DNA of 64,000 bases from Corynebacterium canis (GCF_030408595.1 NZ_CP047080.1:556471-620470); one strand, 5' to 3'. Numbered from the stretch's first letter, positions 19,385 to 30,957 are shown. Translations and numbers: made by a program. The notes: generated from the sequence alone by a model not told the origin.

Positions 19385-20275
19385 ATGCTTACCATCACCA
19401 CCGTCAACGTCAATGGCATCCGTGCGGCCGTGAAGCAGCGCAGCGAAGAGAACCTCGGATTCCTGGATTGGCTCTCCAACACCAGTTCGGATGTAGTGCT
19501 GTTGCAGGAAGTTCGCGCCACCGAGAAGGACACGCTCAAGGCACTGGCGCCGGCCCTCGAGAACGGCTGGCATTACGAGGGCGCGGAGTCCGCCGCCAAG
19601 GGCCGCGCCGGCGTGGGCATCCTCTCCCGCACCCCGCTTATCGACGTCACGGTGGGCGTCGCCGGCTTCGAAGATGCGGGCCGCTATATCGAGGCCACCA
19701 CGCGGGATGTGCGCGTGGCTTCGCTCTACCTCCCTTCGGGCGAGGCCGGAACCGAAAAGCAGGACGAAAAGTACCGCTTCCTGGATGTCTTTGAGGAAGC
19801 CCTGGCCAGCAAGGCCACGGAGCACGAACATATGGTCGTCGGTGGGGACTGGAATATCTGCCACCGCCAGCAGGATCTGAAAAACTGGAAGACCAATCAG
19901 AAGCGCGCCGGGTTCCTGCCCGACGAGCGCGCCTTTATGGATGCCGTGTTCGGAACCTTCCCCGATGAGCTGAGCCAGATCCCGCAATATGGCGACTACC
20001 TGGGGGCGGTCGACTACGTCGGTGCGCGGCGTCGAGAAGCGAACGAACAGCCGGTCTGGTTCGACGCGGCGCGCCGTTTGCAGCCCGAGGACGCGCCGTA
20101 CAGTTGGTGGTCTTATCGCGGAAAAGCGTTCGATACGGACGCCGGCTGGCGCATCGACTATCAGGCGGTCACGCGCGCAATGCTGGACCGGGCGGAGCGC
20201 AGCTGGGTGGAAAAAGCGGATCGCTACGACTTGCGGTGGTCGGACCACGCTCCTGTCATCGTGCAATACCGCTAG
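19385..20275 (+). CDS. xthA: Exodeoxyribonuclease III (AP endonuclease)
   Basis: 296 residues of the exonuclease III family, which removes 3' blocks and cleaves abasic sites in base-excision repair. Motifs are present in order: TVNVNGIRAA (metal and DNA binding), VLLQEVRA (catalytic Glu), GRAGVGILS, GGDWNICH and the C-terminal RWSDHAPVI with the catalytic Asp-His. The family length is normal. It is followed after 13 bp by an LGFP-repeat protein. Confidence 0.93.
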   Translation: MLTITTVNVNGIRAAVKQRSEENLGFLDWLSNTSSDVVLLQEVRATEKDTLKALAPALENGWHYEGAESAAKGRAGVGILSRTPLIDVTVGVAGFEDAGRYIEATTRDVRVASLYLPSGEAGTEKQDEKYRFLDVFEEALASKATEHEHMVVGGDWNICHRQQDLKNWKTNQKRAGFLPDERAFMDAVFGTFPDELSQIPQYGDYLGAVDYVGARRREANEQPVWFDAARRLQPEDAPYSWWSYRGKAFDTDAGWRIDYQAVTRAMLDRAERSWVEKADRYDLRWSDHAPVIVQYR

Positions 20276-20288
20276 TAGACTGGTCGGG

Positions 20289-22099
<1,811 letters not shown>

Positions 22100-22138
22100 C
22101 GCAGTAGTGCACCCCCGCAGGAGGAAGGCGACACCAGG

Positions 22139-23224
22139 ATGACAGCTACCCCACGAACCCGAGTAGACGAGCACGGCATTGAACGCGTCAGCGAGGATCA
22201 GCCCGGATTCGTGGATCGCTACCGCGAACGCTGGCCTTGGTTCGACCATTTGATGCGGATGAACGACCGCTACAACGACATGGGCGGAAACCAATATGCG
22301 GCGGGAATTACGTATTTCTCGGTGCTGTCCATGTTCCCGATCCTGATGTTGGTGTTCGCGGGCATTGCCTTTGTGTTGGCCAGCCGGCCGGAAACTGTGC
22401 TGGAGATTCAGGACCAGATAGCTGCGCAGGTTTCCGGGGATTTGGCCGAGCCGATTAATACGATTATCGACACCGCGATTAGCCAGCGCGGCGCGGTCGC
22501 CGGCGTCGGCGCGATCACCGCGTTGTGGTCGGGTTTAGGTTGGATGCATAACCTCCGTTATGGGGTGTCCAAGATGTGGCGCATCAACCCGAACGCGGGC
22601 AGTTTGGTATGGAACAAGCTGAAGGACCTGCTTGGTTTGGTCGGGTTGTTTGTTTCCTTAGTGATTGCAATCAGCGTGACCGCCGTGGGCTCCTCGAGCC
22701 TGGCGTATCGCGTGCTGGACTTGATGGCGCTTACCGATGTGCCCGGCGTGTTCGTGGTGCTGTGGTTGGTCGCCGCATTGTTGGGTACGTTGGCGAACTT
22801 TATAGTGTTTTTCTGGCTGATCAAGTTTATGCCCCGCGTAAAGGTGCCCAAGCGTTCCGCGGTGCGGGCCGCGCTGATTGGCGCCGTGGCGTTCGAAGTG
22901 TTTAAGCAGGTGGCCTCGCTCTTCTTCTCGAACGCGTTGACTAATCCCGCAGGCGCGACCTTCGGTCCCGTGATCGGTGTGATGGTGCTGCTGTACTTCG
23001 TGTGGCGCATTTTGCTGTATTGCTCCGCATGGGCCGCGACCACCGAGGAATCCCTCGCTTTGGTCAAGCCGCCCGCCCCGGATCCTGCGGTGATTCGGGT
23101 TCGTCAGGAGATTCGCGTGGCCCCATCTTCCCGCAGTATCGCCGTGATTGCGGCGGCCGGAGCCATCGGCGCGGCGGTGGCTGGTCGCCTGTTCCGGCGT
23201 TACACTGGCGGGCATGCAGATTAA
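22139..23224 (+). CDS. YihY/BrkB-family membrane protein (YhjD-like)
   Basis: 361 residues with six predicted membrane helices. It carries the family features GGNQYAAGITYFSVLSMFPILML, GLGWMHNLRYGVSKMW and NPAGATFGPVIGVMVLLYFVWRI. BrkB/YihY proteins are inner-membrane proteins of uncertain role; the mycobacterial YhjD relatives have been discussed as envelope transporters. A charged cytoplasmic tail with a late hydrophobic segment follows. The Shine-Dalgarno is AGGAGGAAGG. The add gene starts inside its last codons. Confidence 0.85.
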   Translation: MTATPRTRVDEHGIERVSEDQPGFVDRYRERWPWFDHLMRMNDRYNDMGGNQYAAGITYFSVLSMFPILMLVFAGIAFVLASRPETVLEIQDQIAAQVSGDLAEPINTIIDTAISQRGAVAGVGAITALWSGLGWMHNLRYGVSKMWRINPNAGSLVWNKLKDLLGLVGLFVSLVIAISVTAVGSSSLAYRVLDLMALTDVPGVFVVLWLVAALLGTLANFIVFFWLIKFMPRVKVPKRSAVRAALIGAVAFEVFKQVASLFFSNALTNPAGATFGPVIGVMVLLYFVWRILLYCSAWAATTEESLALVKPPAPDPAVIRVRQEIRVAPSSRSIAVIAAAGAIGAAVAGRLFRRYTGGHAD

Positions 23225-24623
23225 CCCAGGATTCCCCCCGCTTTCGTTCGACACCGTTTTCCGGTTGCCCAAGGTGGTGTTGCATGACCATCTTGACGGC
23301 GGCCTGCGGCCCAAAACTATCATCGAACTCGCTAAAGAATGTGGGTACGATCGGCTGCCAACCAACGACCCAGGAGAGCTAAAGAAGTGGTTCTTTTCGG
23401 CGGCGAGCTCCGGATCACTTCCCAAATATCTCGAAACATTCGCCCATACGTGCGCCGTGATGCAAACGGCCCCAGCCCTGACCCGCGTGGCCCGAGAAGC
23501 CGTGGTTGACTTGGCGCGGGACCAAGTGGTCTACGCCGAATTGCGGTTTGCGCCCGAGCAACATTTGGAGGCCGGGCTGACCCTCCAAGAAGTTGTTGAT
23601 GCGGTGACCCAAGGGCTCAAGGAAGGCATGGAGGAAGCTCGAGATTTCGGGGCGTTGATTGAGGCCCGTCTGATCCTTTGCGGCATGCGTCACGCTGACC
23701 GCACCGCCGAAATCGCACAGCTCACAGTGGATAACTACGGCAAGGATAGCCTCGTGGTTGGCTTCGATATCGCGGGCGCCGAAGACGGTTTCCCGCCATC
23801 CAAGCATGCGGAAGCGTTCCGGATTCTGCGCGAAAATTTCGTTCCGTTTACCATTCACGCCGGTGAGGCGGCGGGCCGTGAATCGCTCGAAGAGGCGGTT
23901 CGAGAGGGAACCCTGCGCATCGGCCACGGCGCACGCATGTTCGAGGATTTTACTGCGGCGATTAATGGAATCCAGACTGGGCCCATGTCATCCTATGTGC
24001 GCGACCGCGGTATCCCGCTTGAACTCTGCCCCACGTCAAATGTGCAAACCGGGGTAGTGGGCGACATCTCCGATCATCCGTTCCCGATCCTGCAGAGCAT
24101 GGGATTCTGCTGCACGGTGAATACCGATAACCGCTTAATGTCTGACACCACCATGACCATGGAAATGATGGAATTGGTGGAGCACTTTAACTACGATTTG
24201 CCGCACCTATATGAAATCACCGTAGCCGCGATGAATAACGCCTTCGCGCCATCAGAAGTGCGGGCCAGAATCATGAACACCCAAATCCTGCACGGTTTCA
24301 GCGAGCTTATGAGTGAACGCTCCGAGGAAATGCGAAGCAGCGGCCTCATTTATGTTGATGAGGACGATGACGACTATGAATTCGGCGACTACGGAAACTT
24401 CGGCGACTACGACGTGAACGATGTCAACGAATTGCAGGAAGCCCTCGGCGCGGGCATCCAAGACCTGAACTTTGATATCGGCATGCTGGAGGATCTGGGC
24501 ATCAACCTCAAAGACCTCGGCTTTGACCTCGGCGACGATGAGCCCGGCCGCGGTGAGCTCGGTGGCGGCGAGCTTGGTGGCGGCGAACTCGGTGGCGGCA
24601 AGCCCGACAAGAAGAAGCCCTAG
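23214..24623 (+). CDS. add: Adenosine deaminase with unusual acidic Gly-rich C-terminal extension
   Basis: 469 residues; the ATG at 23214 overlaps the preceding gene by 11 bp. The catalytic part (to about residue 370) is standard: zinc ligands in HDHLDGG (His24, His26), the catalytic HAGE motif, SNVQTG and the metal Asp in TVNTDNRL. It deaminates adenosine to inosine in purine salvage. About 100 further residues are not part of the usual enzyme: an Asp/Tyr-rich stretch (DEDDDDYEFGDYGNFGDYD), an amphipathic part, and a tandem GELGG repeat before KPDKKKP. The extension's function is unknown. Confidence 0.93.
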   Translation: MQINPGFPPLSFDTVFRLPKVVLHDHLDGGLRPKTIIELAKECGYDRLPTNDPGELKKWFFSAASSGSLPKYLETFAHTCAVMQTAPALTRVAREAVVDLARDQVVYAELRFAPEQHLEAGLTLQEVVDAVTQGLKEGMEEARDFGALIEARLILCGMRHADRTAEIAQLTVDNYGKDSLVVGFDIAGAEDGFPPSKHAEAFRILRENFVPFTIHAGEAAGRESLEEAVREGTLRIGHGARMFEDFTAAINGIQTGPMSSYVRDRGIPLELCPTSNVQTGVVGDISDHPFPILQSMGFCCTVNTDNRLMSDTTMTMEMMELVEHFNYDLPHLYEITVAAMNNAFAPSEVRARIMNTQILHGFSELMSERSEEMRSSGLIYVDEDDDDYEFGDYGNFGDYDVNDVNELQEALGAGIQDLNFDIGMLEDLGINLKDLGFDLGDDEPGRGELGGGELGGGELGGGKPDKKKP

Positions 24624-25248
24624 GTCCGTGGAGCGCGGGCGCGGGCGCACCCCAACTCGCTTCGTTAATCAGTACTTAGTGCCTGGGTTGCTCAGTGATC
24701 GCTAGTGCTGTGTGGGTTGCGGCTCCCGCGCAAAGTTAGAAACTTTTCGAAATATTGGCCCTGTTAAATGTGCCTCAGGCAGATCTAACGCGGCCGTTTC
24801 ACGTTCCTGCGGAAACTCCGTCCCTAGCACCCCGCCGTGTCGAATCTGCCTGAGCGTGGAAATTCGTCGGCCGATTTCGGCCCCCAAGTCACCCCACCGG
24901 CAATAGGTTGTGTGCCACCGCCAAGGTCACCGATAGGCTGTGTGCAACCAACGGGCGTGCCGATGGGTTGCGCGCAACCGCTGACCTGGGCTGGTCTTTC
25001 TATTCTTCATTCGGGGGTCCAACGAAGAAATTCCGGACGAATCTGGCCCAAAAACGCTGCAAATGGTCTTTTTATTCTTCGTTAGGCGCCCCAATGAAGA
25101 AATTCAGGACGATCGCAGGTCAACGGCTGTGCACAACCTATCCGGAACCGCACACAACCTATCGGCGGAAGCTGCCGGGAGAGCATTCCCGGGCAATACG
25201 GGTCGAACTTCCTCGAACCAGCCTCTTGAGCTGGCCCCGCGCCGCTAA
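24624..25248. repeat. Intergenic region with several nested short repeats
   Basis: No gene is seen. Bases 24767-24856 hold an inverted relative of the CTGCCT intergenic repeat near 13263. Units resembling GATAGGTTGTGTGCAACC occur three times at an exact 30-bp period (24901, 24931, 24961), with two inverted copies near 25127-25143 and 25150-25164. A 48-bp unit with TTCTTC...GAAGAA arms occurs at 24993-25040 and 25065-25112. The string AATCAGTACTTAGT occurs at 24666 and again at the end of the next gene. Confidence 0.65.
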
Positions 25249-26454
25249 TCAGTACTTAGTAAAGCGCGCGATCAGGGTGTCTTCGAGTTGTTTCCAACCG
25301 TCGACTTCGGCGGTGAAGGGTGCGGAGGGGATGTAGCCGGTGGCGGAGCCGAGCATGTAGGAGATGTATTCCTGCAGCGCGGGGTTTGCCACGAGTACGG
25401 AGTTCACGGAGTCATCATCCGCCCAGTCGGCGGAATCGGCCAAGAGTTCGTACGCTTGCCGGAGCTGGTCGGTGGACACCTCTTCCGGCCCGCGCCCGAT
25501 ATCTTGCCGCAGCCCGGTAAACACATAGGTGTTATCGGGGTGCACGGTGATCTCCAGGTCGCCGCCGTTCACGCCGTCCATGATGGTGTTCCAGGTGGAT
25601 ACGCTGGCCAGGTCGTGGTCCGAATGTTCGGCCAACCAGCGGACCATGGCCTTGCGGTTGTTAAAGGTAACAATCTGGCCGTATTTGCCCAGGAAGATGG
25701 GCTGCTCGCCCAGGTAAGTGCGGAGGGTGTACAGGGTGCGGCCGTCGATAGCTATTTTGATGGGGTCGATGCCGGCGGCTGCCCACACGGAGGTGTCGTA
25801 GGGGTCGGCCGCTTCTTCTGCGGCTTCGGCCTCTGCTCGCGCGGCTTCTTTCGCGGCTTCTTGGGCGGCGGTGATGCGCTCTTCCGCGTCGCCTACCGTT
25901 ACGTCGGAGGTGTGCACGATGGTGTCTAGTTCGTCCACAACCTTGTCCCAGTTAATCAGCACAACGCGCCCGATTGCGGACCATTCGGACAAGCCACGGT
26001 CGCCGCTGAAGTGGTCGTGCCCGCGTTCGGCGTTGCTCAGGATGGAGTGCCCGGCGAAGAAGGATTCCACATGGGTGAGCGAACATACGGACCCTAGGCT
26101 CTTGGCCAGCGCGAACCCACGTGCGACATTGCCCACGTTTTGGTAGGACGGCCGCCCGGCCAGGTAGTGCGGGATTTCCACTAGGGAAACCTGGTCGCGT
26201 TCTGCTGGCACCACGCGCGCCGCGTCGCCGGCGTTGAAGCGACCCCACTGCGGGTGCGTGGCTAGGTCGTGCTGTTCGCCGGATTCAATAAAGGCCAAGA
26301 CTTCCGCCGGGGATTTGAACAAATATACGTTGTCCCCGTAGCCGAGAAACGCTTGCCATTCCTGCCCGTGTTCCTTCCAGCGGGGTGCCCAAAGCGTGTA
26401 AAACGTGCCTTCGGTGAGCTCGACGGAGACGGGTACGATGCCTTGTTGTGCCAT
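25249..26454 (-). CDS. Conserved hypothetical protein with internally duplicated domain (Rv3311-like position)
   Basis: 401 residues. Two related blocks of about 65 residues are visible: near residue 20 (YTLWAPRW...YLFKSPAEVLAFIES, then HDLATHPQW) and near residue 230 (LYTLRTYLG...FNNRKAMVRWLAEHSDHDLAS). They are separated by an Ala/Glu-rich helical linker. There is no signal peptide. The gene lies between add and upp, the place of Rv3311 in M. tuberculosis, so orthology is likely but unproven. Function is unknown. The start at 26454 follows the NlpC/P60 stop at 12 bp. Confidence 0.7.
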   Translation of the reverse strand: MAQQGIVPVSVELTEGTFYTLWAPRWKEHGQEWQAFLGYGDNVYLFKSPAEVLAFIESGEQHDLATHPQWGRFNAGDAARVVPAERDQVSLVEIPHYLAGRPSYQNVGNVARGFALAKSLGSVCSLTHVESFFAGHSILSNAERGHDHFSGDRGLSEWSAIGRVVLINWDKVVDELDTIVHTSDVTVGDAEERITAAQEAAKEAARAEAEAAEEAADPYDTSVWAAAGIDPIKIAIDGRTLYTLRTYLGEQPIFLGKYGQIVTFNNRKAMVRWLAEHSDHDLASVSTWNTIMDGVNGGDLEITVHPDNTYVFTGLRQDIGRGPEEVSTDQLRQAYELLADSADWADDDSVNSVLVANPALQEYISYMLGSATGYIPSAPFTAEVDGWKQLEDTLIARFTKY

Positions 26455-26465
26455 GAGGCGTGATT

Positions 26466-27260
26466 CTACCCGGTCGGCCGGAAGAACCCTTGAAAGGCCA
26501 TACCCATATTGGTGGTTCGCAGCGGGGTTTCGGAAACGGGGTCTCCGGCTTCGATCATGTTTCCGTTTCCGGAATACATGGCCACGTGCCCGTCCCACAC
26601 CACAAGGTCGCCGGGTTGCAGCTCCGCCTCGCTGACTTGCCGCCCTACGGTTTGCGCTTCGGCGAGCCGCGGCAGTTCCACGCCCGCCTGTTGCCATGCC
26701 CATTGCGTGAGCCCTGAGCAGTCGAGTCCGACGCCGGGGGTAGTGCCGCCCCACACGTATGGCGTGCCGATTGCGCTGCGGGCCGCCGCGACTGCCTGTT
26801 CCCCGCTTGTCGACGCCCCGCCTCCCGCGCCGTCCTCCTTATGATCGACGGTGAGTTCGAGCCCTGCGGTGGTGGCCGCGATGGTTTCCAACTCGCGGGT
26901 GGCGGGCCCCAAATCCGGCATAATCCCCTCGGCTACGCCCGCCACCATCGCGGGCAGCCTGGCCAGTTCCGCGATGGCCGCCGGTTCGAAGGTGGCCAGG
27001 CGGGGGAGCAGGGAGCCCACATGGTTGAGCACCTGCCCGGCGAGCTCCGTAAACTTCGCCTCAAAATTCGGCAGGGATTGCACCAGGCGATCGATGGCGG
27101 CCACGTCCGCCGCGAGTTGTTGGTGCGCGCCGATCAGCGGTAATTCCACCCCGAGCGCCTGGGCTAAGGGCAGCGCCGCAGCGATATCCGGGAGCTGCAC
27201 CTGCTGGATGTCTAGGTGGGGGATGCGCCTCTGCAGGTCCGCAAGGATTCCTTCGATCAT
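26466..27260 (-). CDS. NlpC/P60-family cell-wall hydrolase
   Basis: 264 residues. The C-terminal 110 residues form an NlpC/P60 domain with catalytic Cys in GLDCSGLTQWAW, His in VVWDGHVAMY and a preceding GTPYVWGGTTPGVG; such enzymes cut D-Glu-mDAP bonds of peptidoglycan. The N-terminal 150 residues are a long helical region without a recognisable signal peptide. The ATG overlaps the stop of the 87-residue gene upstream (ATGA), so the two are translationally coupled. This pairing suggests export by a non-classical, possibly type VII-like route, which is inference. Confidence 0.85.
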   Translation of the reverse strand: MIEGILADLQRRIPHLDIQQVQLPDIAAALPLAQALGVELPLIGAHQQLAADVAAIDRLVQSLPNFEAKFTELAGQVLNHVGSLLPRLATFEPAAIAELARLPAMVAGVAEGIMPDLGPATRELETIAATTAGLELTVDHKEDGAGGGASTSGEQAVAAARSAIGTPYVWGGTTPGVGLDCSGLTQWAWQQAGVELPRLAEAQTVGRQVSEAELQPGDLVVWDGHVAMYSGNGNMIEAGDPVSETPLRTTNMGMAFQGFFRPTG

Positions 27261-27520
27261 GCGAGCTTCCCAAGCTGGTATGCGAGGTGGTGGTCCGTGT
27301 CCTCCACCTCCAGCACATAGTTTGCGGCCCGGTTGGCAATGCTTTCCGCGTGGCGGCCCAGGTGGAGGCTGCGCCGGGAGCAGGCCTCGATCGCCGCTGC
27401 CAGGGCCGTGGAGAATTCACCGAGGGCGGGATCCGGGGTGTGGTGGCCAGCTGCGGCGCTGCCGGCGCCATACAAGAGTTCGGAGACTAGGGAGCGAACG
27501 TGTTCTGGCTGCAGTTCCAT
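27257..27520 (-). CDS. Small helical protein coupled to NlpC/P60 hydrolase
   Basis: 87 residues starting [18 protein letters not shown]. It is predicted to be mostly helical and has the size of WXG100/EspC-like type VII secretion substrates or chaperones, although no WXG motif is present. It overlaps the downstream NlpC/P60 gene by 4 bp. I do not recognise the family; the secretion link is only a suggestion from size and context. Confidence 0.65.
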   Translation of the reverse strand: MELQPEHVRSLVSELLYGAGSAAAGHHTPDPALGEFSTALAAAIEACSRRSLHLGRHAESIANRAANYVLEVEDTDHHLAYQLGKLA

Positions 27521-27575
27521 ATTTCTTGGACGCTCACAAGCGGCCCCCGGTTCCCTGAGGGCTACGATTGGGGGT

Positions 27576-28211
27576 ATGCAGATCACCCTTGTTAATCATC
27601 CGCTCGCGGCGTCTCGCTTAACCATCATGCGGGATTCCCGCAGCGATAACACGGTGTTTCGGGCCGCGCTTGCAGACCTTGGCACCATGCTGATCTACGA
27701 AGCCTCCCGCGATCTGCCCGTCGAACACTTTGACGTGCAGACCCCGGTGGGCGTGGCGCAGGGTACGCGGCTTAAAAACCCGCCGATCATCGTGCCCGTG
27801 ATCCGCGCCGGGTTGGGCATGATCGACCCCGCTCTGAAAATGATCCCCGATGCTCAGGTGGGGTTTATCGGGCTCGCCCGCGATGAGAAAACCCACCAGC
27901 CGGTCCCGTACCTTGAGGCGCTGCCGCCCGACCTGACCGGCCAGCCGGTGTTCGTGGTGGACCCCATGCTCGCCACCGGCGGTTCGCTCCTACATGCGGT
28001 TCGGCTGTTGCACGAGCGGGGCGCCACGGACATCACCGCCGTGTGCATGGTGTCCGCCCAGCCGGGCGTGGATGCGCTCGCCGATTCCGGCTATCCCGTG
28101 AGGTTGGTCACCGCCACCATCGACCCCGCCCTCAACGAGGACGCCTATATCGTGCCCGGTTTGGGGGATGCGGGCGACCGCCTTTACGGCCCCCGCAATA
28201 TCGACCTCTAG
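27576..28211 (+). CDS. upp: Uracil phosphoribosyltransferase
   Basis: 211 residues. It converts uracil and PRPP to UMP in pyrimidine salvage. Family landmarks are complete: [20 protein letters not shown] at the N terminus, the PRPP-binding loop [13 protein letters not shown], and the uracil-binding end [15 protein letters not shown]. The start at 27576 gives the family N terminus, with GGGGGT upstream. It converges on pmmB with a 4-bp overlap of the stop codons. Confidence 0.96.
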   Translation: MQITLVNHPLAASRLTIMRDSRSDNTVFRAALADLGTMLIYEASRDLPVEHFDVQTPVGVAQGTRLKNPPIIVPVIRAGLGMIDPALKMIPDAQVGFIGLARDEKTHQPVPYLEALPPDLTGQPVFVVDPMLATGGSLLHAVRLLHERGATDITAVCMVSAQPGVDALADSGYPVRLVTATIDPALNEDAYIVPGLGDAGDRLYGPRNIDL

Positions 28212-29728
28212 TGGCTCGCAGCCAGTTCCTCCGCGTCCTTGCGTAGTTCCGCGAGGGCGCGTTCCGCTGCCCGCCGCGATGGGCTTACCACTTCCAGATA
28301 CAGTTTGGCCTTGCGTTCCGTTCCGGAAGCGCGTGCGATCAACCGCAGCGTTCCCTCTTCCCATTCGCACGTAAATACGAGCCCTTGACCGGCGGGCAAC
28401 ATGGTGAGCGTGGCGGGCAAGCCGGCGAGTTCCGTGGGCGGGGAGTTGAGCAGGGCGTCGACAAACGCCTGTGGAGCGGTGGTGCGCACCGGCACCTGTG
28501 TGCCCAGGTGAACGCCGAATTCGCGGTGCAGGGAGTCCAATTCGTCGCCCAGGGTGCGCCCCAATGCCTTGAGCTCGGCGGCCCAGGCGCAGGCGATCAA
28601 GGCGGTGGCGATGCCGTCTTTATCCGGCACCAGCTGCGGGGCGGGCGAGGTACCCACCGCTTCCTCGTAGGCGAACACAAGATCGGGATGCGCGCGGGAC
28701 AGGTTCTTGAAACCGGTCAAAGTTTCGCAATAACCCCAACCCCGGCGCTCCGCCATTTTCTTGAGCAATTGGGAGGAAACCACGGTGGTGGCCACGACGC
28801 CGCCGGGCGGCACGAGGCGGTGGGCAAGCAGGGGACCCAGTTCGTCGCCACGCAGCATGATGTACTCGGTGCCGCGCCGGTAGCCGACCGCACACCTGTC
28901 CGCATCCGGGTCGAGGGCGACCAGCACGTCCGCCTCCACCTCCGCCGCGGTGGCCAGCAGCATTTCCACGGCCTCCGGCTCCTCCGGATTGGGGAAGCGC
29001 ACGGTGGGGAAGGTGGGGTCCGGATGCTGCTGCTCCTCCACGGGGAAACTCAGTGCGAATCCGCTGGCCTGCAGCGCGTGGTGCAGCGCGCGGCCGCCGA
29101 CGCCATGCATGGCCGTGTATACGACTCGGCAGGCGGCGCGTTCATTATTGATCCGCAGCAGATCCGCAGCCGGATTCACCAGGTCCACCACCTCGTCGAG
29201 GTAGCGCCGCAGCTGGTCCGCGCCCGGCCGTACGGTCACCCGCGGAACCTGCCCCACCTCGGCGATCGCGGCTTCGATAGCGTGTGCGTCTTCGGTGGTG
29301 ATTTGGCGGCCGTCGGAATCGTAAACTTTGTAGCCATTGTCCGTCGCAGGGTTTTGCGACGCCGTGATCTGAATGCCCGCGTCACACTTGCGGTCGCGGA
29401 TAAGCCACGGGATCAATGGGGTAGGTGTGGGGGTAGGTAGCAAAAGCACTTCAACCCCGGCGCCGGCGAGGACCTCCGCCGCGGTGGTGGCAAAGGTGTG
29501 AGAGCCATAGCGGGCGTCGAAACCCACGACTACCTGCAGCGGGCCGTCGTCTTTGTGGAGCGCCACGGACTCCAGCGGCGCGTGCTGAAGGTGCAATCGG
29601 GCGGAACGTTGCGCAAGCCACGTCGCCACGCCGGCGGTGGTGCGGGCAACCTGCTTCACGTTCATCTGACCGGGGCCGGGGCCGACCGGGGCGCGTAAAC
29701 CAGCGGTGCCGAACGTTAACTGGGTCAT
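28208..29728 (-). CDS. pmmB: Phospho-sugar mutase (PmmB-like)
   Basis: 506 residues of the alpha-D-phosphohexomutase family, interconverting sugar 1- and 6-phosphates. The metal loop [10 protein letters not shown] and sugar loop YEEAVG are normal, and C-terminal phosphate-binding [12 protein letters not shown] is present. The phosphoserine loop reads TASQNP (Ser124, Gln125) instead of the usual TASHNP, with codon CAA; the catalytic Ser is kept. The start at 29728 is the family N terminus ([12 protein letters not shown]). In mycobacteria the gene next to upp is pmmB, which supports the symbol. Confidence 0.9.
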   Translation of the reverse strand: MTQLTFGTAGLRAPVGPGPGQMNVKQVARTTAGVATWLAQRSARLHLQHAPLESVALHKDDGPLQVVVGFDARYGSHTFATTAAEVLAGAGVEVLLLPTPTPTPLIPWLIRDRKCDAGIQITASQNPATDNGYKVYDSDGRQITTEDAHAIEAAIAEVGQVPRVTVRPGADQLRRYLDEVVDLVNPAADLLRINNERAACRVVYTAMHGVGGRALHHALQASGFALSFPVEEQQHPDPTFPTVRFPNPEEPEAVEMLLATAAEVEADVLVALDPDADRCAVGYRRGTEYIMLRGDELGPLLAHRLVPPGGVVATTVVSSQLLKKMAERRGWGYCETLTGFKNLSRAHPDLVFAYEEAVGTSPAPQLVPDKDGIATALIACAWAAELKALGRTLGDELDSLHREFGVHLGTQVPVRTTAPQAFVDALLNSPPTELAGLPATLTMLPAGQGLVFTCEWEEGTLRLIARASGTERKAKLYLEVVSPSRRAAERALAELRKDAEELAASH

Positions 29729-29778
29729 GGCCTGATAATAGGATGGGTCCAAGCAGGCTCGCCAGGGAAAGGAATAAT

Positions 29779-30912
29779 GTGAACATCCGCTCGCACATCG
29801 ACCGGTGGCTAGATAAGAATCGGGATGAAGTGCTCTCGTGGCGTCGTTACCTGCATGCTTACCCCGAATTATCACACCAAGAACACGGTACCACCGCCTA
29901 TATTGCAGGCATTTTGCGTGGCTACGGGCTGGAGCCGCACCTGTTCCCCACAACGGGGTTGATGGTAGATATTGGCACGCCGCGCATCGCCTTCCGCGGG
30001 GATATCGACGCCCTGCCTATCGAAGAGGAAACCGGACTACCCTTCAGCTCGCAGAACCCCGGCGTGATGCACGCCTGCGGACACGACGTGCACACCACCA
30101 TTGCGCTGGCCATAGCTTGCGCGCTATCGGAATACCCGGAGCCGGTGGACGTGCGGGTGATCTTCCAGCCGGCGGAGGAGGTGATGTACGGCGGCGCGCC
30201 GGACGTGATTGCCTGGGGCGGCATTAAAGGCATTGAAAAAATCTATGCCGTGCACTGCGAACCCGCCCTGGAGACCGGGACCATCGGGGTCCGCGCCGGG
30301 GCCATCACCTCCGCCGCGGATATCCTGACCGTAAACGTATACGGCCCCGGCGGGCACACCTCCCGCCCGCAGCTGACAAACGATGTTGTGTTCGCCTTGT
30401 CTTCGCTGGTTACCCAGCTGCCCGCATTGCTTTCCCGCCGCGTGGACCCCCGCACTGGAACCGTACTTGTGTTCGGCAGCATCCATGCCGGGAATGCGGC
30501 GAACGCCATTCCGCAAATGGGTTCGGTTTCGGGGACGTTGCGCACCGCCTCGGTGGACGTGTGGCTATCCATCCAACCCCTCCTGGAGGAGCTGATAGGA
30601 CACATCCTTGCCCCCACCGGGTGTAGTTACGATATTGACTACACGCGGGGTATTCCGCCGGTGGTAAATGACCCCATTGCCACCCATTTGTTAATCGATC
30701 ATTCGCCATTCCGTGTGGTGGAGGCGCTGCAATCCTCGGGGGGTGAGGATTTCTCCTGGTATCTGCAGGAAATCCCTGGTTGCATGGCGCGTCTCGGGTG
30801 CAAAACAAACGTGGAGTATGACTTGCACCAGGCCGACTTGATTGTTGATGAAAACTGTATTGACGTGGGGGTCAAGCTGTTTGCTTCGGTGCTGCATGCG
30901 GATAGACTGTGA
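29779..30912 (+). CDS. M20-family amidohydrolase / peptidase
   Basis: 377 residues from the GTG at 29779, with GGGAAAGGA upstream. Metal-binding motifs of M20D amidohydrolases are present: ACGHDVHTT, QPAEEVMYGG, and the late GGEDFSWYL. The middle dimerisation domain GPGGHTSRP is intact. The enzymes hydrolyse N-acyl amino acids or amides in the cytoplasm. The position matches AmiA1/AmiB1 of mycobacteria, between pmmB and lpdA. The exact substrate is unknown. Confidence 0.9.
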   Translation: MNIRSHIDRWLDKNRDEVLSWRRYLHAYPELSHQEHGTTAYIAGILRGYGLEPHLFPTTGLMVDIGTPRIAFRGDIDALPIEEETGLPFSSQNPGVMHACGHDVHTTIALAIACALSEYPEPVDVRVIFQPAEEVMYGGAPDVIAWGGIKGIEKIYAVHCEPALETGTIGVRAGAITSAADILTVNVYGPGGHTSRPQLTNDVVFALSSLVTQLPALLSRRVDPRTGTVLVFGSIHAGNAANAIPQMGSVSGTLRTASVDVWLSIQPLLEELIGHILAPTGCSYDIDYTRGIPPVVNDPIATHLLIDHSPFRVVEALQSSGGEDFSWYLQEIPGCMARLGCKTNVEYDLHQADLIVDENCIDVGVKLFASVLHADRL

Positions 30913-30957
30913 GCCATCTTTGACTTTCCCGAATGCACACCAAATAAAGGACTCGCT

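Noticed and set aside
24890..24990. Three units at a 30-bp period, considered as a CRISPR array
   Set aside because: Only three degenerate units with short spacers, inverted copies nearby and no cas genes in the window.
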